DNA of 64,000 nucleotides from Myxococcales bacterium 68-20 (GTDB lineage: Bacteria; Myxococcota_A; Polyangia; Polyangiales; Polyangiaceae). Location of the stretch: NCBI GenBank assembly GCA_001899635.1, contig MKVQ01000015.1, forward strand, positions 145,223 to 209,222, written 5' to 3'. Below the pieces are notes generated by a model. The model was not told the DNA's origin. It was given only the letters and a program-made list of their open reading frames with translations, and made no database searches. A program made the translations under genes and the position numbers. Below, piece after piece: positions 48,243 through 57,373 of this stretch (its first letter is position 1; every line of letters begins with the position of its first letter).

Positions 48243-49529
48243 TCAGGTCCAGCTGAGCCAGCGGACGAAACGGTCGCAGGCGAAGAGGCCGTCCCACGGC
48301 TGGTCGTAGACGTTCATGAGGCCGAATCGAACGAGGCGCGAGACGCCCTTGCGAGCGAGCGCTTCCGCGAGCTGCGCCGCGAGCGTGGTGTCGTCGACGA
48401 GCATCCCGACGGTCTGCACCTGAGGGGTCACGACGTGGACGACGTCTCGCAGATCGCCGACCGCACGCACGAAGAGCGTCCGCGATTGGACGCCCTCGGA
48501 GAGCACCGGTCCGTCGGCATCGACGAGAACGGTGTAGTCGACGCCGGTTGACGCGAAGACGTCACGCTCCTCCGCGAGCGCATATTCGGTGCGGAGGCGC
48601 AGGATCGCCGCGGCGGTGCCTTCTGCGATGACGCGCTTCGGGCTCCGCTTGGTCTGCTTCGCGAATTCGGCCCCGAGAGCGCGACCGAAGTCGCGGGCGT
48701 CGGCGAGTGTGCCCTCGACGTAGATGATGTGCGGCGAAGAGCACGCCGCTTGATCGAAGAGGAGCACATCGCGCACGAGCGAGCGCGCGGCCGAGCCGCC
48801 GTCGTCGGCGCCGCCGACGACCCTGCTGCGACCGGAGGCGTCGACGAGGCCCAGCGAGAACTTCGGTCCGAAGACGACGTCCTCGCAGTGTTCGTGGCGT
48901 GGGAGCGCCAGCACGGAAGCAAGCGTCTCCTGCCCGCCCCAGACGACGCGCGCGTCGGCGCGGAGCGAGAGAGCGGCGTGGAGCGGGCGATCCTCGCCGG
49001 GGAAGTAGAAGAACGAAGCTCCCTCCAGGAGGTCGCGCCCGGAGAGCGCGTCGCCATCGGCATTGGCGGGCAACGATGTCTCTTCGAGCGCCGCGAGCAT
49101 CCGCCGCACGACGCCGATGCTCTCCTTCGGCACGCGGACGAGGTTCACGTTCTTCGCCAGCGCCGCAAGCACGAACGAGAAGAGCGCAAGGGTGGGGATG
49201 TTGCCGGCGATCCAGTGAGCCACGACGCCCCTGGGCGCGGCGCGGAGCCGTCGCGAGCCGTCGGTGACGAACGCGTCGAGCGCGTCGTCCCGGCCGCCGA
49301 GGCTCGCGCGCACGGTCGACTCGAGGCTTTTCCGCCGGAGCCAGGTCGCGAGGAAGGCGATGCCCTCGACATCGGCGAACGCGGGCGTCGCGAGCTTCCC
49401 CGCGAAGGCGTCGAAGAGCCGATAGAGATCGGTGGACCGACGCGCGGCGGCGGAGTCGGCGGCGCGCTCGACGCGATCGGCTTCGGCGCTCAGGCCCGTG
49501 GCGTCGATACGTTCGTGGATCCAGCTCAT
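48243..49529 (-). CDS. LuxC-like acyl-CoA/acyl-protein reductase
   Basis: 428 aa. NADPH-dependent reductase of acyl thioesters to aldehydes, related to aldehyde dehydrogenases. HWIAGNIPTLALFSFVLA marks the cofactor fold, and FDQAACSSPHIIYVEG holds the catalytic Cys263. It is the last gene of the operon and overlaps the LuxE-like stop by four bases. No luciferase genes (luxAB) are present, so the aldehyde is for another purpose. Confidence 0.9.
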   Translation of the reverse strand: MSWIHERIDATGLSAEADRVERAADSAAARRSTDLYRLFDAFAGKLATPAFADVEGIAFLATWLRRKSLESTVRASLGGRDDALDAFVTDGSRRLRAAPRGVVAHWIAGNIPTLALFSFVLAALAKNVNLVRVPKESIGVVRRMLAALEETSLPANADGDALSGRDLLEGASFFYFPGEDRPLHAALSLRADARVVWGGQETLASVLALPRHEHCEDVVFGPKFSLGLVDASGRSRVVGGADDGGSAARSLVRDVLLFDQAACSSPHIIYVEGTLADARDFGRALGAEFAKQTKRSPKRVIAEGTAAAILRLRTEYALAEERDVFASTGVDYTVLVDADGPVLSEGVQSRTLFVRAVGDLRDVVHVVTPQVQTVGMLVDDTTLAAQLAEALARKGVSRLVRFGLMNVYDQPWDGLFACDRFVRWLSWT

Positions 49530-50659
49530 CCGACCACCCGCTTCGCCGCAAACGTGTCGCCGCAGCCCCGGACCTCGGCCTGAGCCACGCGCGACCGGAT
49601 CCGGAAATGGCGCCCGCGGCGTCCGCAGGCGCAGCCGTCCTCGCCGACGAGGATGCCGACGTCGTCCGTGAGCAGCGCCTGCCCGGGATAGCTCTCCGGT
49701 AGGACGCTGAGCACCTCGATCAGTCCGGCCTCGCCCGGGCGAACGCGCTCGAGCGTGAGCGGGTTGCGAAGGAGCACCTCGGCGAAGTCTGGCGGGTGCT
49801 TGTTGCCGGCGATGCAGTCGACGAAGACGACGCCGACCTGCTCGGCCATCCCGTAGAAGTCGAGCACGTGGCTCGCCTCCATGCCGAAGACGTCAGCGGC
49901 CTTCGCGGCGAACGTGTCCTTGGCGACGGCGAGGTCGGTGAGCTTCTTCCAGCCTCCGCTGTGCAGGAGCGTCGCGCCTGGCGCGGGGCCGAAGCGCGCG
50001 CCGCTCTTTCCGAGCGCGTCGAGGACCACGCTCCACACGATGTACGTGAAGCCGAACAGGAGGGGAGAGCGCTCCGCGTTCTTCTCGAAGAATGCGCGGA
50101 TGCGCTCCTCGTTCGGCACGAGCTCGGTCCCCCGGAGATCGAGCGCGTAGGTCACCTCGGACGCGAACGGAAGGAGGCCGCGGATGGCCGCGCCCCGCGC
50201 GCTCAGGCTGCTGGTTGCGGCATTCGATTCGGCGGCGTCGAGGACGAGGTACGGACGACGCGCCTTGCCGAGCACGTCGGCAAGTGTCGCTGCGAGCGCC
50301 TTCGACTGCCGGAAGCTCGTGGGCTTGTCGATGTTGATGCGACTCGGCGTGCCGCTCGTCGTCGCGCTGGACGTGACGACGCGCACGACCTTGTCCGCCG
50401 GAACGCTCCGGAGCTCGAACTTCTTGAACGCCGAGACATGGATCCACGGCACGTCCTCGTAGCGCGCGTGGGGGCCGGGCCCGAATCCGAGGCGGTCTAC
50501 GAGGCGCGCGAACGCCGGGATCGCCGAGGCATGGCGATCGACCTGGGCGCTGAGGATGGCGCACAGGCGGCGCTCCTTCTCCGCCGGATCGATCCGGAAC
50601 TGCGCCTGCTCGATCAGCGTGAGGATCTCTCCGTCGTGTGCGGTCGCATCCATTGTCAT
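49526..50659 (-). CDS. LuxE-like acyl-protein synthetase
   Basis: 377 aa. ATP-dependent acyl-activating enzyme of the LuxE type: WIHVSAFKKFEL, SSATTSGTPSRI (a Ser/Thr/Gly nucleotide loop), FGFTYIVWS, YGMAEQVGVVFVDC, and a C-terminal CACGRRGRHFRIRSR. LuxE passes an acyl group to LuxC. Overlaps by four bases the genes on both sides (AMP ligase and LuxC-like), so all three are co-translated. Confidence 0.9.
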   Translation of the reverse strand: MTMDATAHDGEILTLIEQAQFRIDPAEKERRLCAILSAQVDRHASAIPAFARLVDRLGFGPGPHARYEDVPWIHVSAFKKFELRSVPADKVVRVVTSSATTSGTPSRINIDKPTSFRQSKALAATLADVLGKARRPYLVLDAAESNAATSSLSARGAAIRGLLPFASEVTYALDLRGTELVPNEERIRAFFEKNAERSPLLFGFTYIVWSVVLDALGKSGARFGPAPGATLLHSGGWKKLTDLAVAKDTFAAKAADVFGMEASHVLDFYGMAEQVGVVFVDCIAGNKHPPDFAEVLLRNPLTLERVRPGEAGLIEVLSVLPESYPGQALLTDDVGILVGEDGCACGRRGRHFRIRSRVAQAEVRGCGDTFAAKRVVG

Positions 50660-52143
50660 CCGGCCTTGGAGCTCAGCGCGAGCTCCCGCAGTGTCGCTCG
50701 GGCAAGCTTACCGGCTGCCGTCTTCGGGAGGGCGTCTACGAACACGGTCTCCCGCGGCTGGAGGTGGGGGAGGAGGGCGCGCTTGCAGTACGCCTCCAGG
50801 TCCTTGCGGGCGGCCTCGCCGCGGGTGTGGACGATGAAGGCCTGGACGGCCTCACCCTGGAGCTCGTCCGGGATTCCGACGATTGCCGCCTCGACCACAC
50901 CGTCGAACGCGGCGAGGACGTCCTCGATCTCCTTCATCGCGACCCGGTAGCCCGCGCACTTGAGGAAGTCCTTCGCCCGATCGACGAGGACGATGAAGCC
51001 GTCGTCGTCGACCTTGCCGAGGTCGCCGGTGTAGAGCGCGCCGTTGCGGAACGTGTCGGCCGTGGCCTCGGGCTCGTCGAGGTAGCCGAGGGCGACGTTC
51101 TTCCCGTGCGCCACGAGCTCGCCGACCTCGCCGGGCGCGGCCGCCATGCCGTCGGGACGGACGATCTCGAGCGTGACGCCCGCGATCGGGCGGCCGATCG
51201 TGTGCGCCTTGTCGCCGAGGTGCTTCGGGTCGAGACAGGACAGCCTCGCCGTGGCCTCGGTCTGACCGTACATCAGCCAGATCTCCGTCCCCGGGAGCCG
51301 TTCGGCGAGCTCACGCACGAAGTTGGGCGGCAGCCTCCCGCCTGCCTGCTGCACGTAGCGGAGGTGCGGGAACGTCATCCGCGGGAGGCTCGAGCGGCGG
51401 AGCAGGAGCTGGTAGGTGCTCGGTACGCCGGCGAAGCTCGTGCACGCCTCGCGCTGCATCTCCTCGAGGACGCGGTCGGCGAACATGAACTGGTTGTTGA
51501 TGACGACACACGCGCCAGCGCGGAGATGCGTGAAGAGGACCGATGCGCCGAACGAGTAATAGAAGGGGAGGACCGCCATCATCCGGTCGGTCTCGCGGAT
51601 CGGGAGGCTTGCGAGGATCGACGTCGTGTTTGCGATGATGTTCTCGTGCGAGAGAACGACGCCGCGCGGCTCTCCGGTGCTCCCGGAAGTGAAAAGGATG
51701 AGCGCGGGATCGTCGGGCGCCGCTCCGTATGCAGGCTCCGCCTCCGGCGCTGGAAGCGCGTCGAGCTCCGCTTTGCCGAACACGAACGCGTCCGGCGCGA
51801 GCTCCTTCGCGGTCGTCTGAGCGCGTCCTTCCGCGAAGATCGCGACGGGCTCGGCTCGCGAGATCATCCGCCCGAGCCTCGGCGCGGGGTCGCTCGCGGG
51901 GAGCAGCACGACGGTCGCGCCGGCGAGGATTGCCCCGACGATGAAGGCTGCGGCGTCAGGCGTGTTCGGCGAGAGCGAGGCGACGCGAGTCTTCGGCGTC
52001 ACGCCTCGTGCGCGAAGGAGCGCCGCGACAGCCTGCACGCGGGCCCGCCACTCGCGATGGAGGACGTGGTTGCCTTGCTGCGCGAAGGCAGAGGCGTCGG
52101 GTCGCCGCTGGGTGCCTTCGAGGAGCCAGGACGCTACGTTCAC
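50656..52143 (-). CDS. AMP-dependent acyl-CoA/acyl-ACP ligase
   Basis: 495 aa, ANL superfamily. Motif A3 LFTSGSTGEPRGV (about 148-160), YGQTEATAR, YTGDLGKVDDDGFIVLVDR and the C-terminal lysine segment LPKTAAGKLARA are all present. Its gene starts three bases after the acyl carrier protein gene, so loading that carrier with a free acid is the likely task. Specificity cannot be read. Confidence 0.92.
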   Translation of the reverse strand: MNVASWLLEGTQRRPDASAFAQQGNHVLHREWRARVQAVAALLRARGVTPKTRVASLSPNTPDAAAFIVGAILAGATVVLLPASDPAPRLGRMISRAEPVAIFAEGRAQTTAKELAPDAFVFGKAELDALPAPEAEPAYGAAPDDPALILFTSGSTGEPRGVVLSHENIIANTTSILASLPIRETDRMMAVLPFYYSFGASVLFTHLRAGACVVINNQFMFADRVLEEMQREACTSFAGVPSTYQLLLRRSSLPRMTFPHLRYVQQAGGRLPPNFVRELAERLPGTEIWLMYGQTEATARLSCLDPKHLGDKAHTIGRPIAGVTLEIVRPDGMAAAPGEVGELVAHGKNVALGYLDEPEATADTFRNGALYTGDLGKVDDDGFIVLVDRAKDFLKCAGYRVAMKEIEDVLAAFDGVVEAAIVGIPDELQGEAVQAFIVHTRGEAARKDLEAYCKRALLPHLQPRETVFVDALPKTAAGKLARATLRELALSSKAG

Positions 52144-52146
52144 GAC

Positions 52147-52380
52147 TCAGGCTGCCGACTTGGACTCGCAGATCGAGATGATCTTCTGGACGCTGTCCAT
52201 GTCCATCACCTCGTTCACCTCGAACTCGACGCCGAACTGCTCCTGCAGCGCGGTGACGAGCGTGAGGTGGCCGAGCGAATCCCAGCCCTGGATGTCCTCG
52301 GGCATCATCTCGACGGTGAACTTATCCGGATCGACGCTGAACGCCGAAACGAACGCTGCTTTGACCTTGTCGACGACCAT
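52147..52380 (-). CDS. Acyl carrier protein
   Basis: 77 aa from ATG 52380, with GGAGG just upstream. GWDSLGHL contains the phosphopantetheine serine (Ser34 region), and the acidic helix 2 is typical of ACPs. Too short for many gene lists but certain from its motif. It is dedicated to the operon and not in a fab cluster, so it probably carries a special acyl group for the neighbouring ligase, LuxE-like and LuxC-like enzymes. Confidence 0.92.
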   Translation of the reverse strand: MVVDKVKAAFVSAFSVDPDKFTVEMMPEDIQGWDSLGHLTLVTALQEQFGVEFEVNEVMDMDSVQKIISICESKSAA

Positions 52381-52406
52381 GTGTCCTCCGGGTGTTTGTC
52401 GTGAAA

Positions 52407-53135
52407 TCAGAGACCCACACCGCCGTCGACGACGATGGAGGATCCGGTCATGTACGCCGCGTCGTCGGAGAGGAGGAACTCGACGAGCCCGGCGACCTCC
52501 TTCGGCTGTCCGATGCGCTTCATCGGGACCTTCTTCCCGATCATCGCGAACATCATCTTGTCCATCAGCCCCGTCTCGATCGTGCCCGGACAGATCGTGA
52601 TCGCGCGGATGTTCTTGTCCGCGTATTCGAGGGCGATCGACTTGGTGAAGTTCTCCACGCCGGCCTTGGCCGCTCCGTAGGCTGCCATCTTCGGCGATGC
52701 CTTCTGGCCGCTCACCGAGCCGAGGTTCACGACGAGGCCGCGCTGCTGGGCGATGAACGTCGGGAGGAGGGCACGGGTCATGTAGATCGTGCCGAGGAGG
52801 ATGGTCTCGACCTGAGCGAGGAGGTCGGCGTCCGCGAGGTCGTGGGTGGCGCTGAACTTGAGGAGCCCGGCGTTGTTCACGAGCGCGTCGACAGTCCCGA
52901 CCTTCGCGAGGAGCTCCTGGACGACCTCCTTCACACGCGCGGCGTCGCGGACGTCGCAAACCAACGGGATGAGCTTGTCGGCGTGCTCGCTGGCGAGCGC
53001 GTCGAGCTTGTCCTTCGATCGCGCGAGCCCGACCACGCGATGGCCTTTGCCGATGAGACGCTCGGCGACGGCCTTGCCAATCCCGCTCGTGACGCCCGTG
53101 ACGACAACCGTCTTCGCTCCGGAATCCGTAGTCAT
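52407..53135 (-). CDS. SDR oxidoreductase (FabG-like)
   Basis: 242 aa. TGVTSGIG cofactor loop, NNAG, Ser in LGSVSGQKAS, YGAAK, and PGTIETGLMD. ALARSKDKLD after strand 2 suggests NADP. The length and ending (GSSIVVDGG) match ketoacyl-ACP reductases. It sits 26 bases upstream of the acyl carrier protein, so reduction of a 3-oxoacyl-ACP is likely. Confidence 0.9.
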   Translation of the reverse strand: MTTDSGAKTVVVTGVTSGIGKAVAERLIGKGHRVVGLARSKDKLDALASEHADKLIPLVCDVRDAARVKEVVQELLAKVGTVDALVNNAGLLKFSATHDLADADLLAQVETILLGTIYMTRALLPTFIAQQRGLVVNLGSVSGQKASPKMAAYGAAKAGVENFTKSIALEYADKNIRAITICPGTIETGLMDKMMFAMIGKKVPMKRIGQPKEVAGLVEFLLSDDAAYMTGSSIVVDGGVGL

Positions 53136-53243
53136 GACGAGCGGGGAGCCTAGTCGAGCAGCCCGAGCTTGGCGAGCCTCAGCACCGTGACGTTCGGCCA
53201 GAGCGCGGTCCCGCGCCGATTCGTGCGCCTCCGACCACGCCGG

Positions 53244-54305
53244 TCAGAGCCACGTCGCGTCCGCGCTGATCGCGTCGGGGCGGGCCGGGGTCGACGGGCG
53301 CTCGGGCTTGCGCGCCGCTGCCTGCATCGCGCGCTCGGCTACGAGCACCGCCGCCAGCGCGTCGTCGCCGAGGCAGAGCTCGCCAGCGTCGCCGTTGCGG
53401 AGGTACGCGGCGAACTGTTTCAGCTGGATGAGCAGCGGCTCCTCTTTCGTGACGCCGAACGTGACGCGGTCGGTCGTGCGGTAGTGCTCCTGGATCGACT
53501 CGAAGCTCTCCGCGCTCGCCGGCTCGATGCGCTGGGTCAGGTTTCCGCCATAGAGCTCGCAGCTCTGGAGGATGTAGTCCATGAAGCACACGCCACGCGT
53601 TCCCGTGACGCGGAGCGTGCGGATCTTCGTCGGCGTGATCCAGTTCACGTGGACGCTCGCGGTCGGTCCGGCGGCGGACTCGAGGACGATCTCCGCCGTA
53701 TCGAGGACGCCCGGCCGAAGGGACGAGTGCGCCATGCTCGCCTCGACCCGCACCGGGCCGACGAGGCTCCGGAACGCGTCGATGTCGTGGACGGCGAGGT
53801 CGAGAAGGACGTTGTTCCCTTCGAGCACCGTCTCCGGGTAACCGCCGACGCGCGTGAAGCTGAAGTGGATCGGGTCGCCGAGCCAGCCGCCGCGGATGAC
53901 CTCGCGGAGCTTGCGGACGACCGGGTTGAAGCGCTCGACATGCCCGACGACGACCTTCACGCCGGCGTCGGCCGCCGCCTGGAGCACCTCGCGTCCCTGG
54001 GCGAAGGTGCTCGCGATCGGCTTCTCGACGAGCACGTGCTTCTTCATCTTCACGAGCTCGAGCACGACGTCACGATGGGTCGCGGTGGGAGTCGCGACGA
54101 TCGCCGCGTCGAAGTCGACCGATCGGAGGCTCGCGATGTCGTCGTAGAACGTCGCGTTGCCGCCGGGCGCCGAGGGGAGCGGCCGCTTGGCCACCGGGTC
54201 GACGACGCCCACGAGCTCGAAGTCGGGGGACTCGCTCGTGAGGCGGAGGTGGTTGCGGCCCATGCGGCCGATGCCCAGGAGGACGACGCGGAGTTTCTTT
54301 CCCAT
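53244..54305 (-). CDS. Gfo/Idh/MocA family dehydrogenase
   Basis: 353 aa. The N-terminal Rossmann fold starts LLGIGRMGRNHLRL, EKPIA holds the catalytic Lys, and DLAVHDIDAFRSL holds the substrate His. Related to nucleotide-sugar 3-dehydrogenases (WbpB/GnnA type), which prepare the C3 keto group used by DegT aminotransferases such as the one at 45.3 kb. It is the first gene of the six-gene - strand operon, 108 bases before the SDR, and is divergent from the gene at 54.5 kb. Confidence 0.88.
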   Translation of the reverse strand: MGKKLRVVLLGIGRMGRNHLRLTSESPDFELVGVVDPVAKRPLPSAPGGNATFYDDIASLRSVDFDAAIVATPTATHRDVVLELVKMKKHVLVEKPIASTFAQGREVLQAAADAGVKVVVGHVERFNPVVRKLREVIRGGWLGDPIHFSFTRVGGYPETVLEGNNVLLDLAVHDIDAFRSLVGPVRVEASMAHSSLRPGVLDTAEIVLESAAGPTASVHVNWITPTKIRTLRVTGTRGVCFMDYILQSCELYGGNLTQRIEPASAESFESIQEHYRTTDRVTFGVTKEEPLLIQLKQFAAYLRNGDAGELCLGDDALAAVLVAERAMQAAARKPERPSTPARPDAISADATWL

Positions 54306-54470
54306 GAGGCAGCCGCAAGATGTCTACCACAGGGGAGGGGGATCCACGCGACCCGTGCTCGTCGAGTGCTCGTCCGGAACGGGCGCCGGCGGGGCCTTGC
54401 TCGAGCCCGGCCGCGCCCGGGAAGGTGGCGAGCTTGCACCGCCGTTGGGACTCATCTAGATCCGGCCTCG

Positions 54471-55073
54471 ATGAGCGGCCTCGACGAGCGGCCCGGCGAC
54501 GAGCGGCAGGGTTCGCCTGCCCGCGGCGCGGGTGAAGGCGCCGAGCCCGCCGCCCCCGAGCCTTCCGCGACGCTGGGGGGGCGGACGGTGAGGTCGTACC
54601 TCGCTCTCCTCGATTTCGCGGGGCGGCCACAGTCGAAGGTCGCATGGCTCGTTCGAGTCGCCGCGATCGGCATTGCGCTCTTCGTGCTCTGGCGGCGCGT
54701 CGGGGCGGTGACGATGCCGCTGCTCACGGCGAAGCCCCCTCCGGCGATCCCGACCGAGGAGATCGACGACTACAAGTTCCGCCTCCCCGAGCGCACGCGC
54801 CGTGAGATCTTCGCCGAGCTCGCGACCGCGGAGCTGGCCGAGCGCGCCCGCGCGATCCGAGAGAACACGTGGAAGGGGCACGTCTGGTCGCGCGAAGACG
54901 ACCGCGGACACTACGAGCGTGTCGCCGCTCGGAAGGCGGCGGCGAAGCACAACGTCTCGCTGTCTCAGGTCTATCTCGTGCTCGACGAGGGGCTTCGCGA
55001 GGGCTGGCCTGGGCCGGACGGCAAGCCGCTCCCGGGGACGACGCCTCCGTTGGACATCAGGACCGGGTGGTGA
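54471..55073 (+). CDS. Hypothetical single-span membrane protein, 200 aa
   Basis: ATG 54471; longer frames run antisense through the dehydrogenase gene. A Pro/Gly-rich N-terminus, one membrane span at about 60-80 (VRVAAIGIALFVLW), then a charged helical domain with TWKGHVWSREDDRGHYERVAARKAA. No family recognised. It stops five bases before the YfhO-like gene, so the two are probably co-expressed and may interact. Confidence 0.75.
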   Translation: MSGLDERPGDERQGSPARGAGEGAEPAAPEPSATLGGRTVRSYLALLDFAGRPQSKVAWLVRVAAIGIALFVLWRRVGAVTMPLLTAKPPPAIPTEEIDDYKFRLPERTRREIFAELATAELAERARAIRENTWKGHVWSREDDRGHYERVAARKAAAKHNVSLSQVYLVLDEGLREGWPGPDGKPLPGTTPPLDIRTGW

Positions 55074-55077
55074 GTCG

Positions 55078-57177
55078 ATGACGGGAAAGGCGACGATTCG
55101 CTGGCCGGACCGCATCATGGCGCTGACGGCGCTGCGCCTCATCCTGTGGGTGATCGTCGCCGCGTTCACCCACGAGGGGATCCTGAGCGACCCGTTCAAG
55201 GTCGCCGACTGGATGGACGACCACCAGTTCTACTCCTGGGAAGAGTCCGACCGCACGACGCTGCTCCGGTATCACCAGCTTCCCGCCTGGAACCCGTTCT
55301 GGTGCGGAGGCACGGCGGGCATCGCCGGACCGGAGGACCCTTTCCTGGGGCCCGACTTCGTCCTGCGGCTCCTCTTCGGCGTGGCTCATGGCCGGCGCCT
55401 CGCGATCTGCTTGCTCGTCGTCCTCGGCTTCGAGGGCATGTACCGCCTGTGCCGCCGGCTCGATGCTTCGGCGGTCGGCGCGACGTTCGCGGCGCTCGTC
55501 TTCGGCACGTGTGATCGCTTCGTCAGCTTCATCCGCGACGGATGGGTGAACTTCCTCGGCTTCGAGCTCATCCCGTTCGTCCTCTACTTCCTCCTCGTGG
55601 GCACGCTCGGTCCCGCCGACGAGACGCTGAGCGCGGTCGAGCGCACCGAGCGCATCCGCCGCGCGCGTCTGCTCGGCGGCTTCGTCGTCGCGTGGATCGT
55701 CCTTTCGGCCGGCACCTATCCGACGCCGTACGCGATGCTCTCCGTCGGGTACGTCACCGTCGCGCTCAGCATCCTCGGCTTCTTTCGAGGCAGACCCGAC
55801 GACGGGCTTCAGACGACGAGCGACGGCGGGAACCGGTGGCTGCGTGTCCTCCGGGCTCCGTGGCTCGTGCCCTGGGTCGCGGCGGGGACCATCGGGCTGG
55901 TGGCGTTCGGCCTCGCCGCGGGGAAGCTGCTCCCGACGCTCTCCTTCCTCCGGCAGTTCCCGCGCGTCTTCGCGCCGGTCGAGATGCACACGGCGTCGGA
56001 GATGTTCACCGGTTATTGGGGGCGTTACGCCGTCGTCCTCGTGCTCTCCCTCATCGGGGTGGTCACCGCGGATCTCGCCGCCGGCATCTTCTTCGGCGGT
56101 GCGCTCCTGTTCTTCGCGCTCGCGATGGGCGACTTCGGCGACGGCTCGCCGTTCCACATCCTGAAGTCGCTGCCCATCTTCGGACAGCTCCGGTTCCCCG
56201 ATCGCTTCATGGTCGGCGTCCTCCTGTTCTCGTCCGTTGCCGCTGCGCGCGGGATCACGCGTGTGGAGGACGCCCTGCCGATCGCCGTGAAGCGGGCATG
56301 GGACCTGTTCCTCGGATGGAGGAAGCGCACGTTCGGCGGAAAGGAGAGCCCATTCCCGCCGGAGCTCGGGTGGATCATCGTCGGCGTGGCGGCCTTCCTC
56401 GCGTACTCGCGCGTCGCGCGCCCCCACGCCGAGGAGATCCTCACGGGAGTCCGCATCCGGCCCGGCACGATGTACGTGCAGGAAGGGCCGCGCAACTACG
56501 ACGGCCCCTTCAAGCAGAGCCGCGGTAACCGGCGCGACGTGCACATGTTCACGCCCGCGAACATGGGCTCGCTCTACTGCGTGGCGGGAAATCCGCTTCC
56601 CGAGTCCGCGCTCCTGCGCGGCGACCTCGCGCAGGAGGAGTACCCGGCGGACCCGACCAAGGCGACGGTGAAGCGGCTCGAGTGGACGCCGAACCGCATC
56701 ACGCTCGACGTCGACGCCAAGGAGCCGACGACCGTTCTGGTCAACCAGAACTGGGCGGCGCCGTGGCGGAGCAGCATCGGCACCGTCAAGAGCGTCGAGA
56801 AGCTGCTCGCCGTCGATGTGCCCGCCGGCAAGAACGTCGTCGTCCTGAAGTACACCGATCGCTTCCTCGATCTGTGCCTCCTGGTATCGCTGACCACGCT
56901 CCTCGGCGTCGCGTTCGTCCTCGGCCGTGACGGCGTGCGCTGGGCGAAGCGCGAGCGCGCCCGATGGGCCACGCTCCCGCTCTGGCCGGACGACCCCGTC
57001 GGACCGCCGGCGAACGCCGCCGTGAAGTCGACGCCGGACGGGCACGCGGCGGTCGGCTCGGTCGATGCCGTCCCACCGGCAACGGCAACGAGCGATGCGA
57101 AGGTCGACGCGGACGCGAAGACCGACGAGGTCGACGCGGACGCGAAGACCGACGCGGGCTCGAAGACCGAGCCGTGA
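55078..57177 (+). CDS. YfhO-like polytopic membrane protein
   Basis: 699 aa from ATG 55078. About a dozen spans (first VIVAAFTHEGIL region, last near 600) with a GT-C-like loop WNPFWCGGTAGIAGPEDP after the first span. The external C-terminal domain has TTVLVNQNWAAPWRSSIG, the pattern of YfhO-family proteins, which add sugars to envelope polymers using polyprenyl-phosphate donors. The tail repeats Asp-Ala-Lys-Thr units. Fits the glycan-like neighbourhood. Confidence 0.78.
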   Translation: MTGKATIRWPDRIMALTALRLILWVIVAAFTHEGILSDPFKVADWMDDHQFYSWEESDRTTLLRYHQLPAWNPFWCGGTAGIAGPEDPFLGPDFVLRLLFGVAHGRRLAICLLVVLGFEGMYRLCRRLDASAVGATFAALVFGTCDRFVSFIRDGWVNFLGFELIPFVLYFLLVGTLGPADETLSAVERTERIRRARLLGGFVVAWIVLSAGTYPTPYAMLSVGYVTVALSILGFFRGRPDDGLQTTSDGGNRWLRVLRAPWLVPWVAAGTIGLVAFGLAAGKLLPTLSFLRQFPRVFAPVEMHTASEMFTGYWGRYAVVLVLSLIGVVTADLAAGIFFGGALLFFALAMGDFGDGSPFHILKSLPIFGQLRFPDRFMVGVLLFSSVAAARGITRVEDALPIAVKRAWDLFLGWRKRTFGGKESPFPPELGWIIVGVAAFLAYSRVARPHAEEILTGVRIRPGTMYVQEGPRNYDGPFKQSRGNRRDVHMFTPANMGSLYCVAGNPLPESALLRGDLAQEEYPADPTKATVKRLEWTPNRITLDVDAKEPTTVLVNQNWAAPWRSSIGTVKSVEKLLAVDVPAGKNVVVLKYTDRFLDLCLLVSLTTLLGVAFVLGRDGVRWAKRERARWATLPLWPDDPVGPPANAAVKSTPDGHAAVGSVDAVPPATATSDAKVDADAKTDEVDADAKTDAGSKTEP

Positions 57178-57268
57178 GCTACGACGCGCCGTCGATGCTG
57201 AGCTCCGCTGGTCGGCCGCCTCGCTCGACGGCACGACGTGCCCTGGCCGCGCCGTTCGAACGCGACCG

Positions 57269-57373
57269 TCAGAAGAGCTCGAAGAGCATCCCGACGACGA
57301 GCAGTCCGACGACGAGCAAGCCCGCCGTCTTCGCATGCCGAGCCATTCCCGTGTTCATGTTCACCGGCAACAC
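57269..57373 (-). CDS. Small single-span membrane protein, 34 aa
   Basis: GTG 57373 is preceded by AAGGAGGAAT at optimal spacing, the best ribosome binding site in this part of the window. The product has a short polar start (including MARHAKT) and a membrane span (GLLVVGLLVVGMLFELF) that runs to the C-terminus. The remainder of the 401-base gap (57178-57578) shows no other gene. Function unknown; such peptides often regulate membrane complexes. Confidence 0.65.
   Translation of the reverse strand: MLPVNMNTGMARHAKTAGLLVVGLLVVGMLFELF

Noticed and set aside
48243-50659. Bioluminescence (lux) operon
   Set aside because: Only LuxC- and LuxE-like genes are present; no luciferase subunits, and the company of ACP and sugar genes argues for another role.
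53152-53210. Short protein-like tail (ALWPNVTVLRLAKLGLLD) on the - strand between the SDR and Gfo/Idh genes
   Set aside because: Its frame becomes Arg-rich within a few codons upstream and has no start; it is out of frame with the dehydrogenase, so a gene end cannot be supported.
53169-54470. Upstream + strand extension of the 200-aa membrane protein
   Set aside because: It lies antisense to the Gfo/Idh dehydrogenase gene, and the protein-like part begins only at ATG 54471.
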